Below, piece after piece: positions 56,706-64,000 of a stretch of 64,000 nt of DNA. Both the position numbers and the translations under genes were made by a program. The notes under the pieces are model-generated. The model saw only the letters and a program-made list of their open reading frames with translations. It made no database searches and was not told where the DNA came from. The stretch's first letter is position 1. Each line of letters begins with the position of its first letter. The stretch lies in assembly GCA_964017065.1 (NCBI GenBank), contig OZ024789.1:9425422-9489421 (forward strand). The letters run 5' to 3'. This DNA is from Haliclona indistincta. Its lineage: Eukaryota > Porifera > Demospongiae > Haplosclerida > Chalinidae.

Positions 56706-57211
56706 CGCAATGCGTATCTCAGCAACCGCTTGCTACTAAGTGCTGAAACTTGCAATACAGGTAGATCTCGATAGTTTATGAAAATCAAATTTGACAGATT
56801 TGCTATCAAAGCCGTTTTTTGAAGTTACGGCGTGATTTGCTAACCTAAACAGCCGTCTTGAGCGCTCGGGCCTACTTCATAGACAAAACTGTCTACAGAT
56901 GGCTACAGTGCAACTTGAAGGCTTGATCTGTGATAGTACAGCTCGCGCGACTCCATTGGCAGCAGTGAAACTAGCGAGCGAAAGCGTGTTTGAGTTCACT
57001 TAGCTGCTCGACAGGTGAGCCGGAGCGAGCAGAGCAGTTACAGTCACGCCCAGCTACACTTGAACATTATTAACCCTCGGCGCATGCGCGAGGGTTACGG
57101 TACTCAGTTTGTCATTCATTAACCCTCGGCGCATGCGCGAGGGTTACGGTACTTCGTTTGTCATTAACCCTCGGCGCATGCGCGAGGGTTACGGTACTTA
57201 GTCTGTCGTTC

Positions 57212-58715
57212 ATTCTGTCCATCGAGCTGCAGAGACCATCGCTCACTTCTGAAACTCGGTAAAGGTATGAACAGACTTAGCACGACAATGGCTTGCAATG
57301 TGACTCGTGGATTTTGCGAAAGTGCTTTCGTTCTCGAGTTATGTATGGCTGGCTCACCTTGACGGCCGTCTTGGACCTCTCTGACTACAAACGCGCCCAT
57401 AGTTGACTATGTAGGTACTTTTAGATTCCATCTAAACAGCAGGACAGCTCTGGGGGTGCGTAGACATCTCAAGAAAAAGCCTATCAAAGCCAAGAGCAAT
57501 GGCTACCTACTCAGTGTTCACGGTCACGCCCACTTGACACACCTTGTTTCGGTTGTGGTCAGCACTTTGCTGTCTTCTGGTTAGCAGTGCAGTTTCAATA
57601 GCAAGCTTAGCAGGTTGGCTTTAGCTGCAAAGCTCCTTCTGCAAACCATAACCAAGGAGCTAACTCTACAATGTGCAACACGCCGAGGGTTTCGTGAAAT
57701 CTGTTCATTCGTTCGTTCGTTCATTCTGTCCATCGAGCTACAGAGACCATCGCTCACTTCTGAAACTCGGTAAGGGTATGAACAGGCTTAGCACGACAAT
57801 GGCTTGCAATCTGACTCGTGGATTTTGCTAAAGTGCTTTCGTTCTCGAGTTATGGCTGGCTCACCTTGACGGCCGTCTTTGACCTCTCTGACGACAATAG
57901 CGCCCATAGTTGACTACCTAGGTACTTGTAGATTCCATCTAAACCTTAGGACAGCTCTGGAGGTGCGTAGACATCTCAAGAAAAAGCCTATCAAAGCCAA
58001 GAGCAATGGCTACCAAGCTACTCGTGTTCACGGTCACGCCCACTTGACACACCTTGTCTCGGTTGTGGTCAGCACTTTGCTGTCTTCTGGTTAGCAGTGC
58101 AGTTTCAATAGCAAGTAGGTTGGCTTTAGCTGCAAAGCTCCTTCAGTCCTTCTGCAAACCATAACTAAGGAGCTAACTCTACAATGTGCAACACGCCGAG
58201 GGTTTCGTGAAATCTGTTCATTCTGTCTGTCTGTCCAATGAGCTGCAGAGACCATCGCGCACTTCCGAAACTCGGTAAAGGTATGAACAGGCTTAGCACG
58301 ACAATGGCTTGCAATGTGACTCGTGGATTTTGCTAAAGTGCTTTCGTTCTTGAGTTATGGGTGGCTCACCTTGCATGACGGCCATCTTAGACTTCTCTGA
58401 CAACAAAGGCGCCCATAGTTGACTACCTAGGTACTTGTAGATTCCATCTAAACAGCAGGACAGCTCTGGGGGTGCGTAGACATCTCAAGAAAAAGCCTAT
58501 CAAAGCCAAGAGCAATGGCTACCTACTCAGTGTTCACGGTCACGCCCACTTGACACACCTTGTCGGTGAGCACTTTGCTATCTTCTGGTTAGCAGTGCAG
58601 TTTCAATAGCAAACAGGTTGGCTTTAGCTGCAAAGCTCCTTCTGCAAATCATAACTAAGGAGCTAACTCTACAATGTGCAACACGCCGAGGGTTTCGTGA
58701 AATCTGTTCATTCTG
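57212..58715. repeat. ~500-bp tandem repeat, three copies
   Basis: Units start near 57212, 57725 and 58218 (attctgtcc..gagctgcagagacc). Each carries gacaatggcttgcaatgtga, ctatcaaagccaagagcaat and acacgccgagggtttcgtga. Open frames inside are short and not shared between units. Confidence 0.85.
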
Positions 58716-58739
58716 TTTGGCTTCAATACAACTTTTGTA

Positions 58740-59060
58740 CAACAGCTTGTACAGTTGCTGGATAGCTGCCACTAGCCTGCACTTCCATAGCACTGTTGCT
58801 ATATGATCTGCTGCTGCTGGATAGCTGTCACAGTCACTAGCCTGTGCTTCCATAGTACTGTTGCTATGATCTGCTGCTGCTGGATAGCTGTCACTAGCCT
58901 GTGCTTCCATAGTACTGTATGTTCTGCTGCTGCTGGATAGATGTCACTAGCCTGTGCTTCCATGGCACTGTTGCTATGATCTGCTGCTGCTGGATAGCTG
59001 CCACTATAGCCTGTGCTTCCATAGCACTGTTGCTATGATCTGCTGCTTGCCTGAATGTTC
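58740..59060. repeat. ~60-bp tandem repeat, about five units
   Basis: Units of ctgctgctgctggatagctg plus tcactagcctgtgcttccat; unit length varies slightly. Confidence 0.85.
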
Positions 59061-59234
59061 CATGGATCTTCTACTGCAGCTTCAGTGTACATTGCGTGCT
59101 TCCATGGAACTGTTTGATGCTTCCATTGATCTACTGCATGCATACGTGCTGTATATATGCATCTGCTAATTGCAGGCTAGCATACATGCTACTGCATCGA
59201 GGCATCTGCACCTTTGGTGCTTTTATTTTCTCAG

Positions 59235-61018
59235 CATCCACATGAAGCAGAAAGAAATGGTATTATCACAGGCTATACTATTCGGTACTGGCCCAATATC
59301 ACGAGAGAAGAGGGCGTACCGCTATTCAAGTTTCAAGTCAGACTGACAAACAACAGGACCTCTACTGTGCTAACAAGACTATCGACAGAGACAGTATACT
59401 TCCTAGAGATCACTGCTAACACCAGCATGGGAATGGGACCTTACTCAGAAGTTATCAATAGCAGCAATTTACTGAGTAAGTATTAAACTTTACACAAAGA
59501 AATATTTTGTGGGTACAGTCCCATACATTAAAAATTTATCATCCACAGTGAAAGTTTTGTGCCGAAAATTCTCATCTCCTTTCCTCCCTCCATCTCTCTT
59601 TCTCAGGAGAGCCCATCATACCTCAAATACAGTTCTATGAGACCATATGGTTCATTGCTCTGTGTGTGATACTCATTGTCTCATGTGTGCTGTGCTGTGG
59701 CTGTGCATTGGTCATCATGAAATGTAGAAGACATAGAAAAAGTGGAAAGTTTTCCGGTAAGAATCGACGTGCGATAAAGAACACTTTTCAAATGCAACTA
59801 CACATTGTACATGTATTAAAAGCAGTGAAATAAATTTTACGTAAATGCAAGTATATTTTTTATTTTAAGTCTCAAGTTGCTTGCATGAATTAATAATTTT
59901 TATTGTTTTCTCTTTCTCTCAGTTCGTCACAGTGGTTATTTTGATCTGCCACCGATTATTGATAGCAACAGCATGACAGATGATGTTGTAGCAGACTATG
60001 AAAACAGAAAGAAAGACTTCACCTCTCCAGCGTACGTGATCCCTCATACACTATCGAGTAACAATATTTATTGTATGTACATTTATTACTAAAGAATGGA
60101 AATTTGGGTACATCTAGTACACTTGCAAATACAGGGCTTATTCAAAATTAATTCTGTGTGACTAACTAGGAAAAAATGTTCACTGTTGTTAAATGTTGTG
60201 TGACAGTGTGACTTCAAAATCTGGGCACCATCATCACCATCACCACCAATAAATATGAGCAACGTTTAATATTAAAATCTTTTTCTATCTTCAGGTTTGT
60301 TGAAAGTGTAGACAATGTTGAATCAGAGACCTCAATGTCTACAGCAGGCACCAAGTTCACGTACCCTCCCAGCAATGCCTCCTTCACTATAAACCAGCAG
60401 CGGATGCCTCCTCCTAGCTACATTGAGCCGCCTTCATTTGAAGCAACGTTGAGAGCTCGCGATCGATCAGCCAGCATGTCAGCTCTTGAAAAACACATGA
60501 TAGGATCAGCAGGTGAGTGTATAATACACAGTACTGCTTACTTTGATGTAAAATCTGCTTATGAGAAATGACCACCAATGGTCGTGAAAACTTAGTCAAA
60601 AATTTTGTTGTAATAATTTATTTAGACCAAAATTTAAATTTTTATGGTGTAAAATTTGTGTTCCATGATAAAATTATTTTGTGTACTAAAAATTAATAAT
60701 AAAATTATTTACTAAATTTTTTATTTAAATTTTATTTTTATTTATTTTGTGTACTAAAATTATAATATAAAAATACTATTCTTACTCGTCTCTCCCTCTA
60801 TCTCTCTCTCTCCCTCTCCCTCTCTCTCTCCCTCTCCTTCTCTCCCTCTCTCCTTCTCTCCCTCCCTCCCTCTTTCCCTCTCTCTCTCAGTGCTCTCTCA
60901 ACCTCTCACTTCTAGTCACACGTACATACCTGCTGGTCTAGAAGACAAGAACAGTAGAGACTCTGATGATTCCGGACACCATTCCTCTCATAGTCCTGAC
61001 TTTGCCACATTTGTCTAG
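59235..61018 (+). CDS. Ig/FN3 receptor copy 2, 3' half (FN3, TM, cytoplasmic tail)
   Basis: Exons 59235-59475, 59607-59756, 59923-60031, 60295-60512 and 60891-61018 keep the frame and splice phases of copy 1. They encode the second FN3 domain (GIITGYTIRYWPNIT; here without the 11-bp duplication that breaks copy 1), a transmembrane helix (WFIALCVILIVSCVLCCGC), a basic stop-transfer stretch (KCRRHRKSGK) and the tail with PPPSYIEPPSFEATLRARDR ending HSPDFATFV. The Ig and first FN3 exons are missing upstream, where only a fused fragment (56255-56340) remains. It therefore cannot make the full receptor, unless it has acquired another 5' end beyond what I can recognise. Just downstream is death-domain gene D, the same order as receptor copy 1 and gene C. 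Confidence 0.7.
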
Positions 61019-61311
61019 CTCCAGCTTATACCAATCTGTACTACAGTAGAACATACAGCATAGCTATGGTGCTCCCTTCCTCTTTGCTTCTCTTCAATAA
61101 TACACATCACTTGTACAATAATGATTATTTATGAATAAATTATTATAAAATGTAACTAATTTTGAATGTCCTCGGAGCCTTGAATATCCTTAAGAGGGAT
61201 GGTGGATGGGGATTAAGATGTCGTTGTACATAAAAAAATATTCTATATCGTACGTCAACAAGTCAAGTCAACTACTATAAGTTGGTAATTGTCTCCGAGA
61301 AAAAACTTACA

Positions 61312-61382
61312 TTTGAATTTAGCGCCTGTTATCACGTGATCGCTCTGCTGCAAGTTAGTTAATTAAGGGCTAGGGCGCCAAA
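61312..61382 (+). promoter_or_regulatory. Conserved upstream block of death-domain gene D
   Basis: TTTGAATTTAGCGCC (61312-61326) and ATCACGTGAT (61331-61340), about 45-70 bp before the ATG. Confidence 0.45.
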
Positions 61383-63834
61383 ATGGTGGGCGTAGCTAGG
61401 ATGCTGCATTTGCCATCCTCTCCCTTCGTTGTCCAGCAGCAGCTCCACAACAGCAGTATCTTATCGTTCACTAGTCTATTCCGTGGTCTCTCACCTCTAC
61501 TTTCATACTGTGCAGCTGACCCACACTGGTCAAGCTACCTCCTCCTACTGGCAGGAGATGTCGAACGTAATCCTGGCCCGATACGGCGTAGAGGTAAAAT
61601 TAGATCCATCATCGTTACTGCCTGTCCGCTAAGTGTTCTCTACTGTATACAGATGAAAAGCCCCAACTGTGTGATCTGCTGTGCATGTCATACACATATG
61701 TGGATAGAGTGAGTGTCACGGTTGACTTCCGGCTCATAGATCGCATTAAACCAAGACTAACTCGAGTGGCTATAGCACTTGGGTTCCCTTCACACTCTAT
61801 AGAAGTACTGGAAAAGAAATCTGATCCGGAATGCTACCTTCTCTCGGAATGGCTTAGTGGACGCAGCACAAAGGCTAGTGACCGTAGACCACTGACCTGG
61901 GGTACACTGATCACTGCTCTACGACATGCTGGTCTAATGGAGGAGGTCAGGATATTGGAGGAACATTTCATAGTTACACCAGTTGAGACTGTGTCACAAA
62001 CAAGTAAGCAACTAAACTGTAAACAACTGAAATTAAACACATTAATTATTGGGGCGAGCCTGAGCGAGCCCCACATTGATGGTGATGTGTGTCCCACGTC
62101 GCGGGGAATGTTTGTATATATGTATGTATCTGGCCGCGTGGTGCGTTTGTCCGCCTCCTATGTTCCCGAGAACACGCCTATTCAATGAATAACAACACGT
62201 AGCGCACGTGATCAATGGACAACGCCTTCCAGATGAAACGAACGTTCGCAAATCAGTGTATTCCAGGTCCAGGAATGGACGACGAGAAACATAACAGCTG
62301 TGCTAAGTTGCTACCAATTAAGAAGCGGAATCCAGAAGTCTAGAAGGCTGGTGCAAGAATTCAAACGGCGGGAGATGGCTCGTGACGATCGGTAATCGAC
62401 AGTCACATGCAATCTTCGAATTCAGGCCTGCCCCAGTGCCGTCACGCTACTATTAATGTCTGATTGCAGTTGCTTTCCGTACTGCTGCTACTGCTGATAT
62501 GCTCAGGCTCGCCCCCTGCATTTTATAAATGTACTAGTTTTATTTATATACTGTACGGTGCAATGTATTATCAGTGACTGACTATGATGATACCATATTC
62601 AGCAAAACTTAACTTGATTTGTGGTGCATCAACTATTATAATAATTATTATGATGCTATACTTTTTCATGTGACTAGGCTCTGCTATCATGCACACGAAT
62701 AGTTTTCCTGATGATCAAGATAAAATGACTCAGAGTCCTGACCTTATTCAGCATCCTGAAGGAGGTTAGTCATATACTGCACACTACTTAACTACCGTAT
62801 AGCTAGAAATTTTGGTGGACAAAATTTTGGCGAATGTCCCAGATTTTGCGTTTGGTGACTAATATTTTGGCGCCCAGCGCCTGGCTCACGTATTGGTGTA
62901 ATAGAAAAACAGATTTTGGCGATGGTATGTGTCATGACATGATATTTTTTAAACCGTTTTAGGTTATACACTTCATAATGGACCTGCAGTATCTGTCAGA
63001 GTAGGTCCTGATGTTCCTAAGGGTCTTGTTCCTCTTATGAAGAGCTACGCTCACATGCTAGTTGAATTTAGAAAAATCAAACTACGTAAGGCAAAGTTTC
63101 TTGACCTTACTAGATTCCTGTCTGTGTTTTGCGATGAAGAATCTATTCAGCAATGCAATACAACTGATCAAGTTATATGCAGCTTGCAGAGAAATTTGAA
63201 GATATACATATTCAACATAGAAGCACTAGAGGCCAGTTGTGATCACTTTCATAGCTCTACAGTGAAGACTATGCTTGGTCAATACAGAAAGCAGCTTGAG
63301 GACTTTCTCTCGAATTGTTCAGTTAAAGAATTCAAGGGTGTTTTGAAAACAGAGATACATGATAGCAGCAAAGTGGAGACTGTTACTGTAAAACTGGAAG
63401 AAAGCATAACCAAGTACACTCTTGAAGGTCTAAGAAAGCTTATTTATCACTTCTTTGGCGTTCTCTGCAAGGTGCTCATTCATTGTGGAACAGACGAAGG
63501 CTGTGTACGTGTCACTTGGATTGTTCCCACGTCCCTGGTCTCTATCTTGAGAGAGAAAGCTGAGCAGCTGTCATCAGAGTATCTGGCTAGTAAAGGTGTC
63601 TTGGAACTTGTGATTGGTCTACGGATTGCTCCCAATGAAGGTTAGCATAAAGCCTGCAGCATACCATTTTTAAAATCTCTCATTTCTTTACAGGAAGTGA
63701 CCTGCACAGTAAGGCAGATGTTCTAAAGCAGCATCCAATGGGTGTGGATAGCAGTGACGTGATGATTGCTGCAATTCATAAGCGTCATCAGAGTGAGCTT
63801 GACGAGGAACTACACAGAGAAATGAAGACACTTG
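61383..63834 (+). CDS. Death-domain protein with 2A-like leader, partial at window edge (gene D)
   Basis: Exons 61383-61593, 61653-62003, 62678-62764, 62963-63640 and 63694-63834 are open with GT-AG junctions in phase 1; the gene runs past the window. Exon 1 is one codon longer than in genes A and C and again ends in the 2A-like DVERNPGP. Exon 2 encodes the death-type region (FRLIDRIKPRLTRVAIALGF). Exon 4 has the same 678-bp length as in gene A and encodes the same unrecognised domain (LRKLIYHFFGVLCKVLIHCG, VTWIVPTSLVSIL). Exon 5 begins the coiled coil. Exon 2 is closest to gene C, exon 4 to gene A, so the copies appear mosaic. A GGGGCGAGCC-tip element lies in intron 2. Coding beyond 63834 was not found before the edge. 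Confidence 0.75.
62051..62515. mobile_element. GGGGCGAGCCTGAGC-tip MITE in intron of gene D
   Basis: The left tip ggggcgagcctgagc and right tip gctcaggctcgcccc enclose ~465 bp without genes. The left part (gagccccacattgat) matches the right part of the element at 12194-12871 in reverse. No target duplication recognised. Confidence 0.7.
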
Positions 63835-64000
63835 GTAAGAGTTACAATGTAGATTAGTATATATAACCATGCGTTGTTTGACAATATTTAGTGTCTGTTT
63901 TGACTAAAATGCATTTATTTGTCACAAAAATAAAATTTCTGCCCGGGGGACATGGGCGTTGTTTAGAATCATTCCCCCAATTATCGCTGTGTAATTTTGA

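Larger units (their letters stand above)
56583..59222. mobile_element. 2.6-kb insertion in a receptor intron, rich in tandem repeats
   Basis: The receptor intron of copy 1 (ctctcctctgattttctcag, 31757-31776) is split here between ctctgatt and attttctcag. The insert begins atgccgaagtgtgggcgg, contains a (GT)n run at 56633-56704, three hairpin repeats, a ~500-bp tandem repeat, a ~60-bp tandem repeat, and ends aggcatctgcacctttggtgc. No ORF of note. Confidence 0.6.

Noticed and set aside
56582..56809. Poly-HT ORF
   Set aside because: Translation of a (GT)n microsatellite.
1..64000. tRNA, rRNA and other structured RNA genes
   Set aside because: No cloverleaf with a recognisable T-loop or box A/B pair, and no rRNA-like stretch, was found by eye; a covariance search would be needed to be certain.

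Overview
The window looks like nuclear DNA of an early-branching animal, most likely a demosponge. Genes are interrupted by short GT-AG introns, death-fold and Ig/FN3 receptor genes are metazoan, and mobile DNA is dense and nested. The species is inferred from gene style only. No tRNA, rRNA or CRISPR array was recognised.

Host genes. A family of death-domain genes with a 2A-like leader (DVERNPGP) occurs as two complete spliced models (4888-10564, 796 aa; 34150-41737, 437 aa), one model running off the right edge (61383-63834), one broken copy (28640-29180) and one fragment (55971-56106). Beside them are two copies of an Ig/FN3 transmembrane receptor gene (29187-33743, broken; 59235-61018, 3' half) and a 3' relic near 10740-10880. 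The layout implies repeated duplication of a [death gene + receptor gene] unit, later pushed apart by transposons. Copies share a TTTGAATTTAGCGCC...CACGTG block upstream of the start codon.

Transposons. 11-20 kb holds nested foldbacks and a Mutator-like element. Its spliced 1166-aa protein joins a DDE transposase and SWIM finger to a CXXC (CpG-binding) zinc finger and an OTU cysteine protease. 20.4-28.4 kb is a composite: an outer TIR element, a ~980-bp foldback inside it, and next to that a 5.1-kb transposon with 10-bp target duplications coding for a RecQ-like helicase and a ZAD/DUF6589-like protein. This last element belongs to a family with TAGCCTCG tips (five copies here) whose terminal hairpins differ in sequence but stay paired. 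One copy (36646-40132) carries an XPG/FEN-like nuclease ORF inside an intron of the second death-domain gene.

Exon array. 43.7-53.3 kb (minus strand) is a pogo/Tigger-type DDE transposase gene that appears to splice into 27 tandem small exons (26 of 60 bp, one of 24 bp), mostly separated by 52-bp introns, and ends in a PHD-like finger. All exons are in phase 1 and encode a Gly/Ser/Arg 20-mer. A young Ty3/gypsy element with identical 198-bp LTRs sits inside one of the small exons. I consider this array the most unusual structure in the window.

The rest (41.7-43.7 kb, 55.4-59.2 kb) is non-coding repeat: hairpin-bearing dispersed repeats, 33-bp, ~500-bp and ~60-bp tandem repeats and microsatellites. 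Exon boundaries were read by eye; positions may be off by a base in places.
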